NCBI GenBank assembly: GCA_026417655.1
Contig: JAOACS010000008.1
Coordinates: 1-64,000 of the forward strand
Direction: 5' to 3'
Length of the DNA stretch: 64,000 nt
DNA from: Syntrophobacterales bacterium
GTDB lineage: Bacteria > Desulfobacterota > Syntrophobacteria > Syntrophobacterales > Thermodesulforhabdaceae
Positions 43,478 to 53,218 of this stretch are shown here, piece by piece. Both the position numbers and the translations under genes were made by a program. The notes under the pieces are model-generated. The model saw only the letters and a list, made by a program, of their open reading frames with translations, was not told the origin of the DNA and ran no database searches. The number at the start of each line of letters is the position of its first letter. The stretch's first letter is position 1.

Positions 43478-44518
43478 TCAGTATCCCAAAAACACTATAA
43501 AGAGCTCTAGTAGTCTCGTATTAAATGTCCATTTCATCTCTAAAACCATCTTTCTTAAGGCTTCAAAGGGCTTTATGGCAGCTTTGTAGGCTTTCTGAGT
43601 TGTGAGAGAATCATAACAGTCAATGATTCTAACAATCTGAGCCATGGGGGAGATTTCATCTATTGTAAGGCCCTGGGGATATCCACTTCCGTCGGCATTT
43701 TCATGATGTTGTAGAACTATCTCTATAACCTCTTTTTCTATACCGTTATACTGCTCTAGGATTTTTACGCCCATTTCGGGATGTTTTTTGATTATCGAGA
43801 ATTCTTCTTCTGATAGCTTTTCTTCCTTCAAAAGTATCTCCTGGGGGATGTCGATCTTTCCAATATCGTGAAGAAGCGCTCCGGTGCTACATATAAAGAT
43901 CTCCCGTTGATCCTTCTTTAGGAACCTACAAAAGATGGCACTTAAAAGGGATACCTGGATACAATGGCTAAAGAGCTCGTAGTTTTTAGAAAATAATCGA
44001 GCTATCATAGAGGCGGTCACTTCGTTCTTTGCGATATAAGTGGAGAGGGTATCTGCAAGGTCGATCCCCATTTGGATATTTTTTCCTGATCGAGGGTTAT
44101 CGAGAATTCTTTGCATTACGTAGGAGGCATTTCTATAGAGGATCTCGTGTTTTTTATCTCTAGAAAGGTATGGGTTTTCGAGAGTCTTTATGAGCCTACT
44201 GTTTAGGTATTTGATATAAAGGTCAAACTCGTTTACATGGACGTAAGCATGTTCTATATTGTTTTCTCGAAAGATGGTTTTCCATCGGGAGTTAAAGAAG
44301 CTTCCTGCTTCAACGATTTTTTTAAATACGATGGGTTCTTTTTCGCCTGCGAAGGGAAAATATATTGAAAAGGGAAGTAAATCTTGGCTAGAAATATCTT
44401 GAATCTCAATGGGAATGAAATCTTTCTGGAGCCGAGCATCCTCCAGATCAATTTTTCTAACTGCGATCGCTTTTCTAAATTCCTGAATGGACTCAGTAGT
44501 TATTTCAACTTTGCCCAT
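43478..44518 (-). CDS. HD-GYP domain phosphodiesterase
   Basis: 346 residues from the ATG at 44518 (a GTG two codons earlier is also possible). An N-terminal region of about 130 residues resembles the regulatory part of other HD-GYP proteins (DUF3391-like). The catalytic domain has HDIGK, KKHPEMG, LQHHENADGSGYPQGL (the GYP motif) and DCYDSLT. It should hydrolyse c-di-GMP, opposing the diguanylate cyclase at 40575. It lies 6 bp before the MurU-like gene in the same direction and is divergent from korD. Confidence 0.9.
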   Translation of the reverse strand: MGKVEITTESIQEFRKAIAVRKIDLEDARLQKDFIPIEIQDISSQDLLPFSIYFPFAGEKEPIVFKKIVEAGSFFNSRWKTIFRENNIEHAYVHVNEFDLYIKYLNSRLIKTLENPYLSRDKKHEILYRNASYVMQRILDNPRSGKNIQMGIDLADTLSTYIAKNEVTASMIARLFSKNYELFSHCIQVSLLSAIFCRFLKKDQREIFICSTGALLHDIGKIDIPQEILLKEEKLSEEEFSIIKKHPEMGVKILEQYNGIEKEVIEIVLQHHENADGSGYPQGLTIDEISPMAQIVRIIDCYDSLTTQKAYKAAIKPFEALRKMVLEMKWTFNTRLLELFIVFLGY

Positions 44519-44613
44519 GTTCACTCGCTTATAAAAAAAAATATTCTAGGTAGGGTTAAGGGAAATGTTAGCTAAATATCATGGTTGGTGCAACAGAAAA
44601 AAGGGAGGTTGGT

Positions 44614-44886
44614 TTGGACACGCAGAATGTAATAGAAGTGGCAACTACCGAAAAAGGTTTTGTTAACAAGAAGAGTTTTAAGATCGATATTTTTCGGGGT
44701 TGGTGCAAATCTTGTGGTATATGTGCTGCCCTTTGTCCTAGAAAGTGTATTGAGATAGGCGACGATGGAAGCCCGGTTGTCACTTCTGAGGCTAAGTGCA
44801 CAGGCTGCGGATGGTGTGAAACCCATTGTCCCGATTTTGCAATAAGCGTTCGAGAGATAAAGGTCTCACCAAAGGATGAATTTTAA
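44614..44886 (+). CDS. korD: 2-oxoacid:ferredoxin oxidoreductase, ferredoxin (delta) subunit
   Basis: 90 residues with two [4Fe-4S] motifs, CKSCGICAALCP and CTGCGWCETHCP, of the KorD/VorD type that carries electrons from the thiamine site to ferredoxin. An ATG at 44581 is in frame but has no ribosome-binding site at normal distance. The TTG at 44614 follows AAGGGAGG by 5-6 bases, so I chose it. It is the first gene of korDABC and is divergent from the HD-GYP gene. Confidence 0.9.
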   Translation: MDTQNVIEVATTEKGFVNKKSFKIDIFRGWCKSCGICAALCPRKCIEIGDDGSPVVTSEAKCTGCGWCETHCPDFAISVREIKVSPKDEF

Positions 44887-44901
44887 TAGGGGGTGTTAGC
44901 A

Positions 44902-46050
44902 GTGAGTAATGGTAAAGCTTCTCATGGGCGGGTATTGGTGCTTCAGGGTAATGAGGCGGTCGTTGAGGGAGCTGTAGCTGCGGGATGTAGGTTCTTTGCC
45001 GGTTATCCTATTACTCCTGCGACGGAGATAAGTGAGGCGATGGCCCAAAGACTTCCTGCCATAGGAGGGACCTTTATTCAGATGGAGGACGAGATAGCCA
45101 GCCTTGGAGCGGTAATAGGAGCTTCTCTTGCTGGGGTCAAGGCTATGACAGCTACGAGTGGCCCTGGTTTTTCTCTCATGCAGGAAAACATAGGTTTTGC
45201 TTGCGTTGCAGAGGTTCCATGTGTAATTGTGAATGTTATGAGAGGTGGGCCAAGTACGGGGCTTCCCACCAGAGTAAGCCAAGGAGATGTAATGCAGGCA
45301 AGATGGGGAACCCATGGTGATCACCCCATAATTGTTCTTGCCGTGTCCACGACAAGAGAGTGTTTTGACATAACTGTTCGAGCCTTCAATCTTTCCGAAA
45401 AATACAGAACCCCCGTAATTATTCTTTCCGACGAAGTAGTTGCCCATACTCGAGAAAAGATCCAACTACCTCACCCGGAAGAGATTGAAGTCTTCGACCG
45501 TATAAAACCTAACATGCCTCCAGAGTGGTATATCCCTTACGAGGATACTCCTAGGGGAGTGCCACCAATGGCGGCCTTCGGGGATGGTTACCGGTATCAT
45601 GTAACGGGTCTTATCCACGACGTTAGAGGGTTTCCAACGGAGCGAGCTGAAGAGATCCAAGCCTTTCTTACAAGAATTCATCGGAAAATTTATAACAACT
45701 TTCACGATATCATGATGGTTAAAGAGGAATTGGTTGAAGATGCTGAGATTCTTGTTATAGCCTACGGATCGGTAGCTCGGTCTGCTCGAAGGGCGGTGAA
45801 GGAGGCAAGAGAACGGGGTGTGAAGGTTGGTCTTATACAACTTGTAACGATATGGCCCTTTCCTCGTCAATACATAGAGCCTCTACTTCGGCGTGTTCGC
45901 GCTGTACTAGTTCCTGAACTTAACTTTGGCCAGATTTCCAGGGAGGTTAAACGGATCAACCAGGGAAGGACAAGGGTTGAAAAACTAAATCGGATAGATG
46001 GTCAACTCATAACTCCAGATGAGATCCTTTCACGACTCCTTAAGCTCTAA
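44902..46050 (+). CDS. korA: 2-oxoglutarate:ferredoxin oxidoreductase, alpha subunit
   Basis: 382 residues. The pyrimidine-binding half of the thiamine site has GYPITPATEISE and MEDEIASLGAVIGAS; GPGFSLMQENIGFA and RGGPSTGLPT are typical of KorA. The C-terminal domain II begins at about 290. GTG at 44902 has AGGGGGTG just upstream, while GTG at 44893 lies inside that site, so 44902 is preferred. With KorB it oxidises 2-oxoglutarate (possibly also branched-chain 2-oxoacids) to the acyl-CoA, reducing ferredoxin. In anaerobes it often runs reductively to supply 2-oxoglutarate for biosynthesis. Confidence 0.93.
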   Translation: MSNGKASHGRVLVLQGNEAVVEGAVAAGCRFFAGYPITPATEISEAMAQRLPAIGGTFIQMEDEIASLGAVIGASLAGVKAMTATSGPGFSLMQENIGFACVAEVPCVIVNVMRGGPSTGLPTRVSQGDVMQARWGTHGDHPIIVLAVSTTRECFDITVRAFNLSEKYRTPVIILSDEVVAHTREKIQLPHPEEIEVFDRIKPNMPPEWYIPYEDTPRGVPPMAAFGDGYRYHVTGLIHDVRGFPTERAEEIQAFLTRIHRKIYNNFHDIMMVKEELVEDAEILVIAYGSVARSARRAVKEARERGVKVGLIQLVTIWPFPRQYIEPLLRRVRAVLVPELNFGQISREVKRINQGRTRVEKLNRIDGQLITPDEILSRLLKL

Positions 46051-46067
46051 GGCATAGGAGAAGAGCT

Positions 46068-46919
46068 ATGGCGGAAATAACTAAACTTATCCATAAATAC
46101 CTTAGGCATGACAAAAAATTTCCTCACGTATGGTGTCCAGGGTGTGGGAATGGTATTTTACTTGGCTCTCTTATCCGAGCGATAGATAAGCTGGGCCTTG
46201 AAAAGGACGAGGTGGTGCTGGTTTCTGGTATTGGATGTTCAAGCCGTCTTCCGGTGTATGTTGATTTCAACACTCTTCATACCACCCATGGGAGAGCTTT
46301 AACCTTTGCAACAGGCATAAAACTAGCAAAGCCAAGTTTAAATGTTATAGTTATTATGGGTGACGGTGACGCTGTATCGATTGGGGGTAACCACTTCATT
46401 CATGCTGCCCGTAGAAACCTTAACCTTACCGCAATAATTATTAACAATAATGTTTACGGCATGACAGGAGGGCAATTTTCCCCAACAACGCCCTATGGAG
46501 CCTATACTACTACCTCACCACTTGGTCATATCGAGCATCCCTTCGCTATCTCAGAACTCGCCGTCACAGCGGGGGCAAGCTTTGTTGCACGGGGCACTGT
46601 CTATCATACTCATGTACTCGATGAGGTCATAGAAAAGGCGATCCTAAAGAGGGGCTTTGCCGTTGTAGAAGTCATCAGTAATTGTCATACCCAGTATGGT
46701 CGTAAGAACAAAATGGGAAGTGCTGTTGATATGCTTCTTTGGATGAAAAAAGTTGCAGTAAGCGTTGAGAAAGCGGACAAGATGTCTCCTGAGGAGCGGG
46801 AAGGAAAGATCACTATAGGGGTTCTCGTAGATCGAGATCTTCCTATATTTACTCAGGAGTATCAACGAATACGTGAGGAGGCTAGGAAAAGATGGGCTAC
46901 CGTTACGAAGTCCGCCTAA
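46068..46919 (+). CDS. korB: 2-oxoglutarate:ferredoxin oxidoreductase, beta subunit (TPP-binding)
   Basis: 283 residues. Thiamine pyrophosphate site: GDGDAVSIGGNHF through INNNVYGMTGGQ (the GDG...N motif). CPGCGNG and the Cys in GIGCSSR are the cluster-associated cysteines of KorB. VVEVISNCHTQYGR near residue 205 is typical of the 2-oxoglutarate branch. ATG follows GGAGAAGAG. The korC start lies 28 bp inside this gene. Confidence 0.94.
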   Translation: MAEITKLIHKYLRHDKKFPHVWCPGCGNGILLGSLIRAIDKLGLEKDEVVLVSGIGCSSRLPVYVDFNTLHTTHGRALTFATGIKLAKPSLNVIVIMGDGDAVSIGGNHFIHAARRNLNLTAIIINNNVYGMTGGQFSPTTPYGAYTTTSPLGHIEHPFAISELAVTAGASFVARGTVYHTHVLDEVIEKAILKRGFAVVEVISNCHTQYGRKNKMGSAVDMLLWMKKVAVSVEKADKMSPEEREGKITIGVLVDRDLPIFTQEYQRIREEARKRWATVTKSA

Positions 46920-47431
46920 GTGGCTCTGGTGGACAGGGACTAATTCTTGCTGGTATCATTCTTGCCGAAGCCGCAGGTATTTATGATGGTAAGTATGTCT
47001 GTCAGAGTCAGAGCTACGGGCCCGAAGCAAGAGGTGGCGCTAGTAAATCTGAGGTGATTATAAGCGACGAGGAAATAGATTACCCGAAGGCTTTGAAGCC
47101 TGATGTTCTCCTTGCCATGAATCAGAGTTCCTGTGATCTTTATTTCTTTGATCTTAAACCAAATGGAACCTTCATTGTTGACTCGACCTTTGTTAGGCAA
47201 GTTCCTACTACGAAGGTAATCTCCATACCCTTTACGGCTATGGCTAGGAAGGAACTCGGTAAGGAGGTGGTCGCCAATGTGGTGGCCCTCGGGAGCCTCG
47301 TCTATATTACAGGGGTAGTATCCCTTAAAAGCCTTGAGTCGGCTCTAATTAACAGAGCCCCATCGGGAACGGAAGAATTAAATCTCAGGGCCATGGAGTT
47401 GGGAGTCCAATTGGCTAAAGCATATCAGTAG
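46892..47431 (+). CDS. korC: 2-oxoglutarate:ferredoxin oxidoreductase, gamma subunit
   Basis: 179 residues of the POR/KOR gamma family. The Gly-rich segment SGSGGQGLILAGIILAEA and the conserved YGPEARGGASKSEVIIS are both present. This subunit completes the CoA and substrate channel. It overlaps korB by 28 bp, so the two are probably translationally coupled. Order D-A-B-C, as in many anaerobes. Confidence 0.94.
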   Translation: MGYRYEVRLSGSGGQGLILAGIILAEAAGIYDGKYVCQSQSYGPEARGGASKSEVIISDEEIDYPKALKPDVLLAMNQSSCDLYFFDLKPNGTFIVDSTFVRQVPTTKVISIPFTAMARKELGKEVVANVVALGSLVYITGVVSLKSLESALINRAPSGTEELNLRAMELGVQLAKAYQ

Positions 47432-47456
47432 CGAGGAGGAGGTAGGCAGGTTAGGT

Positions 47457-48254
47457 ATGCGCATTCTCATTACAAATGACGATGGAATCTACGCAAAGGG
47501 CATTGAGGTGCTCTATCAGATTCTTTCGAAGGAACATGATGTTTACGTTGTAGCGCCCGAAACAGAGCAAAGCGCTGTAGGACATGCCATAACCTTTCTT
47601 GATCCTCTACGGGTCAAGGAGGTTAAGCGAAATGGAGTGTTTTTCGGCTATGCTGTAAATGGCACACCAGCCGATTGTGTAAAGCTTGCTATTCGGGAAC
47701 TAATGAAGCCCCTTCCCGATCTAGTTGTTTCTGGAATAAACCACGGGGCTAACGTAGGAGAAAACGTCATATATTCCGGCACGGTATCGGCAGCCACAGA
47801 GGCGGCTATGTTGGGATTTCCCTCCATCGCCGTCTCCATTGATGCCTACCCTGCAAGGGATTATAGTGCACCCATAAGGTTTCTTCCAAGAATTTTAAAA
47901 CTTATAGAAGGCCGCACCTTCCCCAAGGGAGTATCTCTTAATATAAACTTCCCTCATTGTCCTGCCGAGGAGATTCGAGGAATAAAGGTAGCGAGACAGG
48001 GGCATCTGAAATATGCTGAAACCTACGATAGAAGAGTAGATCCTAGGAATCGAGTCTATTACTGGCTCTGCAGTCAAACCGCCGAATATGATCCCGATGA
48101 GGATACCGATTCCTATTCTATCCAACAGCGATATATTGCCATAACACCGATCCATTATGATCTTACTCACTATCCTAGCTTGGATCTTCTTAAAGGATGG
48201 TTTTACGAGGAAGTAGCTCTCGAGTGTAAGGGAAAACAATGGGCTGGAGCCTAA
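47457..48254 (+). CDS. surE: 5'/3'-nucleotidase SurE
   Basis: 265 residues. N-terminal metal site ILITNDDGI, then VVAPETEQSAVGHAIT and SGINHGANVGENVIYSGTV, all SurE hallmarks (Asp8/Asp9, Ser39 region, Asn of the third motif). It removes phosphate from nucleoside 5'- and 3'-monophosphates, with a stationary-phase or stress role in E. coli. A GGAGGAGG site precedes the ATG. It lies between korC and xerC in the long rightward run. Confidence 0.96.
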   Translation: MRILITNDDGIYAKGIEVLYQILSKEHDVYVVAPETEQSAVGHAITFLDPLRVKEVKRNGVFFGYAVNGTPADCVKLAIRELMKPLPDLVVSGINHGANVGENVIYSGTVSAATEAAMLGFPSIAVSIDAYPARDYSAPIRFLPRILKLIEGRTFPKGVSLNINFPHCPAEEIRGIKVARQGHLKYAETYDRRVDPRNRVYYWLCSQTAEYDPDEDTDSYSIQQRYIAITPIHYDLTHYPSLDLLKGWFYEEVALECKGKQWAGA

Positions 48255-48257
48255 AAG

Positions 48258-49190
48258 ATGGATCTCAGTGAAGCTGTGGGGTTATTCATTGACTACCTCA
48301 AAGGGGAGAGAAGAGCTAGCCCAGAGACGGTTCGAGCCTATGAAAGCGACCTTTATCAGTGGGTTGAATGGATTTCGAAAAAGCTTGGAAAAACCGCTCC
48401 ATCAACCTCTGATGGCACACATCATGACATTTTGGAATTTTTCGGAACCCTTTCAATCCGTAGGAGTTCGCAGGCAAGAAAGCTCTCGGCCCTAAGGGCA
48501 TTTTATAAATTTTTAGAGGAACGTTTTGGAGAAACCCATAACCCTGCCGACCCCGTCTTAAGACCTAAGGTTCCTATTAAGACACCTCCCTATATGGATG
48601 TAGATGAAATCTGTTCCTTTCTAGATTATCTGAAGGAGAAAGCTCTTAAACCTTTGGCTCCTTGGCGTTATGTGAGAAACTGGGCTATATATGAAACCAT
48701 CTATTCCACGGGAGTCCGGGTTAGTGAAGTGGTAGTCCTTCGGGAAACTGATTTGGATGTATTTGAGGGGTTTATTAGGGTGATGGGAAAAGGGGGAAAG
48801 GAACGGGTCGTTCCCATAGGTAAAACCGCTATTTCAGCTATTGAGGCTTATCTTAATTCCCTCTCTTCTCAGGAACCACATCTTCGTTCAGTTTCAAATG
48901 CACTTTTTAAAAATAATCGGGGACATCGGTTAACCACAAGGGCTATCCATACCATACTTCAAAAGGAGCTTATGGAAGCGGGAGCCTCGAGGTTTATGGG
49001 ACCTCACGGCATTCGACATAGCTTTGCAACTCACCTTTTGAGTGCTGGGGCTGACATTCGCTCTCTTCAAGAGCTCCTTGGACATGCAAGCCTTTCAACT
49101 ACCGAACGCTACACCCACATTGATCTAGGACGTTTGACCGATGTATACGATAGATTCCACTTAAGAAGCAAAAAGGATGGTAAGGATTGA
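48258..49190 (+). CDS. xerC: Tyrosine recombinase XerC/XerD
   Basis: 310 residues. An N-terminal SAM-like core-binding domain (about 1-90) is followed by the catalytic domain with all six active residues: Arg154, Lys178, His250, Arg253, His276 and nucleophile Tyr285. It resolves chromosome dimers at dif with a partner recombinase. Its place between surE and hslVU, with no attachment-site or phage genes nearby, supports a housekeeping Xer over a phage integrase. XerC versus XerD cannot be settled from sequence alone, but xerC-hslVU is a common order. Confidence 0.92.
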   Translation: MDLSEAVGLFIDYLKGERRASPETVRAYESDLYQWVEWISKKLGKTAPSTSDGTHHDILEFFGTLSIRRSSQARKLSALRAFYKFLEERFGETHNPADPVLRPKVPIKTPPYMDVDEICSFLDYLKEKALKPLAPWRYVRNWAIYETIYSTGVRVSEVVVLRETDLDVFEGFIRVMGKGGKERVVPIGKTAISAIEAYLNSLSSQEPHLRSVSNALFKNNRGHRLTTRAIHTILQKELMEAGASRFMGPHGIRHSFATHLLSAGADIRSLQELLGHASLSTTERYTHIDLGRLTDVYDRFHLRSKKDGKD

Positions 49191-49191
49191 T

Positions 49192-49740
49192 ATGAATAGG
49201 GAAAGGATTTTAAAGGGTACAACAATCTTAGCTATTCGGCATCAAGGTCGAGTGGTTATGGCGGGGGACGGACAGGTTACCTTGGGAGATACAGTAATCA
49301 AGCAGGGAGCGAAGAAGGTTCGTCGCATGCACCATGGGAAGGTGCTCACCGGCTTTGCAGGAGCAACGGCCGATGCTTTTACACTTTTTGAGCGACTTGA
49401 AGCAAAACTTGAACAATACAATGGCAGCCTCAGGCGAGCAGCTGTTGAGCTTGCTAAAGATTGGCGGACGGATAAGGTGCTTAGGCGTCTTGAGGCCATG
49501 CTTGTAGCTGCCGACAAAAATGAATGTCTGATTATTACCGGAAGTGGAGACGTAATTGAGCCTGACGATGGCATTGCAGCCGTAGGCTCTGGAGCTCCCT
49601 ATGCTTTGGCCGCCGCCAGAGCCCTTATCAAACACTCAACCCTCTCGCCCAGACAGATAGTTGAAGAGGCGATGAAGATTGCGTCCTCCATCTGTATCTA
49701 TACTAACAGCGAATTTCTCATTGAGGAGCTTGAGGGATGA
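49192..49740 (+). CDS. hslV: ATP-dependent protease peptidase subunit HslV
   Basis: 182 residues from the ATG at 49192, which has AAGGA 5 bases upstream; an in-frame ATG at 49177 overlaps xerC. The 9-residue leader ends in Gly before the catalytic Thr ([11 protein letters not shown]), which is exposed by self-cleavage. [11 protein letters not shown] and [15 protein letters not shown] are family motifs. It forms the double-hexamer proteolytic core of HslUV in the cytoplasm. Stop and hslU start overlap as ATGA. Confidence 0.96.
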   Translation: MNRERILKGTTILAIRHQGRVVMAGDGQVTLGDTVIKQGAKKVRRMHHGKVLTGFAGATADAFTLFERLEAKLEQYNGSLRRAAVELAKDWRTDKVLRRLEAMLVAADKNECLIITGSGDVIEPDDGIAAVGSGAPYALAAARALIKHSTLSPRQIVEEAMKIASSICIYTNSEFLIEELEG

Positions 49741-51119
49741 ATAGACCACTTACACCGGCAGAGATCGTTAAGGAGCTAGATAAATACATTATCGGCCAAC
49801 ATGAAGCTAAAAGGATGGTCGCCATAGCTCTCAGAAACCGATGGCGTAGACAACAGGTACCTGAACACCTTCGGGATGAGATAGCCCCAAAAAATATTAT
49901 AATGATAGGCCCCACCGGTGTTGGAAAAACTGAAATCGCCCGGCGCCTAGCAAAGCTTGCTCAATCACCTTTTCTCAAGGTCGAAGCTACAAAATTTACT
50001 GAGGTAGGCTACGTTGGGCGAGATGTAGAGTCGATGATACGAGACTTAACTGACATCGCTGTGAACATGGTTCGACAGGAAGAATTAGAAAGAGTTCGGG
50101 AAAAGGCGGCTCAGATCGCCGAGGAAAAACTTCTGGACATTCTTCTCCCTTCCTCACGTAGGAAGGGACGAGGGACTAAGCGAAATGTGGAATTTAACCA
50201 TGTATCCGAAGATGATGTGGTAACTGATATGCAAACCGTTGATGCGACTAGAGAGAAACTTCGGGAGCTTCTTAAAGAGGGAAAACTTGATGATCGCTAT
50301 GTGGAGGTAGAGGTATCCGATAGGTCCAGTCCAGTAATGGAGATATTTACTGCCTCTGGCTTCGAAGAGATTGATTACAGTGTAAGAGAGATGCTTAGCT
50401 CTATGATGCCTCGAAGAACTAAGCGGCGTAAGGTGAAAATTCCCGAAGCTCGGGATATCCTCACAGAGGAGGAAGCTCAGAAGCTTGTTGACATGGATAA
50501 GGTGATTAGGACAGCTATCGATAGAGTTCAGCAGTCTGGCATAATCTTCATAGACGAGATTGATAAGATCGTTGGAAGGGAGGCGACGGGAGGCCCCGAT
50601 GTGTCTCGAGAGGGGGTTCAGAGAGATCTTTTACCTATAGTAGAAGGTTCAACAGTTATGACGAAATATGGCATGGTTAAAACCGACCATATTCTGTTTA
50701 TTGCTTCTGGGGCCTTTCACATGGCAAAGCCCTCGGACCTTATTCCAGAACTTCAGGGGCGGTTCCCAATTAGAGTGGAGCTGAAACCCCTCACCAAAGA
50801 AGACTTCGTAAGGATTCTGACGGAGCCGGAAAACGCCTTGACCATACAGTATAGGGCCCTTTTACAGACGGAGAATATAGATCTTATCTTTGAACCCGAT
50901 GCTATCGAGGCCATAGCTGAAATAGCCTATGAGGTCAACAGCAGGACGGAAAATATCGGAGCAAGAAGGCTTCACACAATCATGGAAAAACTTCTTTCCG
51001 ATATTTCCTTTAACGCACCGGATCTTCAGGGACAAACTATTAGGATTACTCGACAGTATGTCCTTGATACCTTAAGAGATATTGTGGAGGATCAGGACCT
51101 GAGTCGATACATCCTATAA
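49737..51119 (+). CDS. hslU: HslU ATPase/unfoldase
   Basis: 460 residues of AAA+ unfoldase. The N-domain opens with [21 protein letters not shown], Walker A is GPTGVGKTE, the pore loop lies in GYVGRDVES, an inserted I-domain spans about 110-240, Walker B is IIFIDEIDK, and the C-terminus DLSRYIL inserts into HslV. It unfolds substrates and opens the HslV chamber. Overlaps hslV by 4 bp, so production is likely coupled. Confidence 0.97.
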   Translation: MNRPLTPAEIVKELDKYIIGQHEAKRMVAIALRNRWRRQQVPEHLRDEIAPKNIIMIGPTGVGKTEIARRLAKLAQSPFLKVEATKFTEVGYVGRDVESMIRDLTDIAVNMVRQEELERVREKAAQIAEEKLLDILLPSSRRKGRGTKRNVEFNHVSEDDVVTDMQTVDATREKLRELLKEGKLDDRYVEVEVSDRSSPVMEIFTASGFEEIDYSVREMLSSMMPRRTKRRKVKIPEARDILTEEEAQKLVDMDKVIRTAIDRVQQSGIIFIDEIDKIVGREATGGPDVSREGVQRDLLPIVEGSTVMTKYGMVKTDHILFIASGAFHMAKPSDLIPELQGRFPIRVELKPLTKEDFVRILTEPENALTIQYRALLQTENIDLIFEPDAIEAIAEIAYEVNSRTENIGARRLHTIMEKLLSDISFNAPDLQGQTIRITRQYVLDTLRDIVEDQDLSRYIL

Positions 51120-51130
51120 AGGAGTCATTG

Positions 51131-52024
51131 ATGGAGCAAATATCGACTACTTCCGATCGGGCACAAGTTCTAAGTGAAGCTCTTCCCTACATTCGTACCT
51201 TTTCGGGAAGGACTATTGTTATCAAATATGGTGGCCACGCGATGGTTGAGGAACAGCTCAAGGATTCTTTCGCTCAAGATATTGTTCTTCTCAAATACAT
51301 TGGAATAAACCCCGTTGTGGTTCATGGGGGTGGTCCTCAGATTGGTCAAATGCTAAAGAAAATAGGAAAGGAAAGCCTTTTTCGAGAGGGTATGCGGGTT
51401 ACTGACGAAGAGACAATGGATATTGTGGAGATGGTTCTTGCGGGTAAGGTCAATAAGGACATTGTAAAGCTCATAAATAGCCACGGTGGTAAGGCGGTTG
51501 GGCTTAGTGGGAAAGATGCTGGTCTTATAGAGGCTACTAAGATGCACATCTATAAATACCAAGGAGATGATCAGCCACCAGAGATAATTGATATCGGTCT
51601 TGTAGGTGAAGTGAGGCGAATTAACGGAGAAATTATTCGGATTCTAGAAAAGAGCCAGATCATACCGGTTATCGCTCCTGTAGGGTTTGGGCCCCATGGA
51701 GAGACCTTTAACATCAATGCGGATCTAGTAGCCGGCGCAATAGCGGCTGAACTCAAGGCTGCTAAACTGATTCTTATGACTGATGTGCCTGGCGTTTTAG
51801 ACAAGGAAGGTCGGCTTATTTCCAGCCTTACCATGGTAGAGGCTCTAGAGCTTATTGAGACGGAGGCTGTAAAGGGGGGTATGATACCGAAACTTCGCTG
51901 CGCTGTAGATGCTCTTAACGAGGGCGTCTCTAAGGTTCATATTATCGACGGAAGGCTGCCCCATGCTGTCCTTCTTGAAATATTTACCGATTCCGGTATA
52001 GGAACTGAGATTGTGAAAGGATAG
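51131..52024 (+). CDS. argB: Acetylglutamate kinase
   Basis: 297 residues from the ATG at 51131 (AAAGGAG 6 bases upstream; TTG at 51128 is the alternative). It phosphorylates N-acetylglutamate in arginine synthesis. Motifs: [18 protein letters not shown] and GGMIPKL. The N-terminal helix of about 25 residues before KYGG is the feature of hexameric, arginine-inhibited NAGKs, so feedback control by arginine is expected. argA/argJ and argC are not in this window. Confidence 0.96.
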   Translation: MEQISTTSDRAQVLSEALPYIRTFSGRTIVIKYGGHAMVEEQLKDSFAQDIVLLKYIGINPVVVHGGGPQIGQMLKKIGKESLFREGMRVTDEETMDIVEMVLAGKVNKDIVKLINSHGGKAVGLSGKDAGLIEATKMHIYKYQGDDQPPEIIDIGLVGEVRRINGEIIRILEKSQIIPVIAPVGFGPHGETFNINADLVAGAIAAELKAAKLILMTDVPGVLDKEGRLISSLTMVEALELIETEAVKGGMIPKLRCAVDALNEGVSKVHIIDGRLPHAVLLEIFTDSGIGTEIVKG

Positions 52025-52030
52025 GGGACC

Positions 52031-53218
52031 ATGGAGACTGACATAACTAAACTTTGCGATTCTACTATATGCCGCACCTACGCTCGCTTGCCGGTGGTGT
52101 TTACTAGGGGTAGGGGATGTCGTCTGTGGGATGACAAAGGTAAGGAATACCGAGATTTTCTAGCGGGAATAGCCGTATGTAATCTTGGCCATTGTCCGGA
52201 AAATCTTACAAAGGTTATATGTGAGCAAGCGGAGAGACTTGTCCACGTATCGAATCTCTTTTATACGGAACCACAAGTTCTTCTTGCCTTAGAATTAGTA
52301 AAACTTTCCTTTGGCGATCGGGTATTTTTTTGTAACAGTGGGGCTGAGGCTAACGAAGCAGCCATAAAGCTTGCTAGGAAATACAGTCTCACCCATTATG
52401 GATCTGGCCGTTATGAGATCATCACAATGAGGGGCTCCTTCCATGGAAGGACCCTTGCGACACTTTCTGCCACAGGTCAGGAAAAGGTCCAAAGAGGCTT
52501 TGAACCTCTGGTGGATGGATTTACTCATGTGGAGTTTGGCTCTGTTGAGGCTGTAAAAGGGGCTATAACGGAAAAGACTTGCGCGATCATGGTGGAACCT
52601 ATTCAGGGTGAGGGAGGCGTGAGAATTCCTCCAGTAGGTTACTTGAAGGAGCTAAGAGCTATATGTGATGAAAGGGGGTTACTTCTCATATTTGACGAAG
52701 TTCAGGTTGGTATGGGACGAACCGGTAAGCTCTTCGCCTATGAGCATGAGGGTGTAACGCCCCATATTATGACTCTTGCCAAGGCTCTAGCGAACGGTCT
52801 TCCAATGGGCGCTATGATAGCGACGGAGGAGGTAGCGAAGGTTTTCGATCCGGGAAGTCACGCTAGCACTTTTGGTGGAACCCCGCTTGTGAGTGCTGTA
52901 GCGCTGGAGACTCTTAGGACTATAGCTAATCCACACTTTCTTATCGAGGTTCAGCGAAAGGGAGAGTATTTTATAGAGAGGTTACGGGAGCTTCAGAAGA
53001 AGTATGGAGTAGTAAAGGATGTTAGGGGTCGAGGGTTGATCCTTGCAATGGAACTCGACAGACCTGGAAAAATTATTGTTGATAAGTGCCTTGAAAGGGG
53101 AGCTATCATTAACTGCACTCAGGATGCGGTGCTAAGGTTTCTCCCACCCCTTGTAGTTTCCCTCGAAGATATTGACTGGCTTATGGATCAACTTGATGAA
53201 TTGTTAAAGGAGTTTTAA
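52031..53218 (+). CDS. argD: Acetylornithine aminotransferase
   Basis: 395-residue class III PLP aminotransferase. FFCNSGAEANEAAIKLARK, FDEVQVGMGRTG (PLP-contacting Asp) and LAKALANGLPMGA (Schiff-base Lys) are visible. It converts N-acetylglutamate semialdehyde to N-acetylornithine with glutamate, and some homologues also serve succinyl-DAP transamination. Here DapL makes the latter role unnecessary. Its stop codon overlaps the argF start (TAATG). Confidence 0.95.
   Translation: METDITKLCDSTICRTYARLPVVFTRGRGCRLWDDKGKEYRDFLAGIAVCNLGHCPENLTKVICEQAERLVHVSNLFYTEPQVLLALELVKLSFGDRVFFCNSGAEANEAAIKLARKYSLTHYGSGRYEIITMRGSFHGRTLATLSATGQEKVQRGFEPLVDGFTHVEFGSVEAVKGAITEKTCAIMVEPIQGEGGVRIPPVGYLKELRAICDERGLLLIFDEVQVGMGRTGKLFAYEHEGVTPHIMTLAKALANGLPMGAMIATEEVAKVFDPGSHASTFGGTPLVSAVALETLRTIANPHFLIEVQRKGEYFIERLRELQKKYGVVKDVRGRGLILAMELDRPGKIIVDKCLERGAIINCTQDAVLRFLPPLVVSLEDIDWLMDQLDELLKEF

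Noticed and set aside
48258-49190. Phage or island integrase
   Set aside because: The tyrosine recombinase is flanked by surE and hslVU with no att repeats or phage genes; the context is that of housekeeping Xer.
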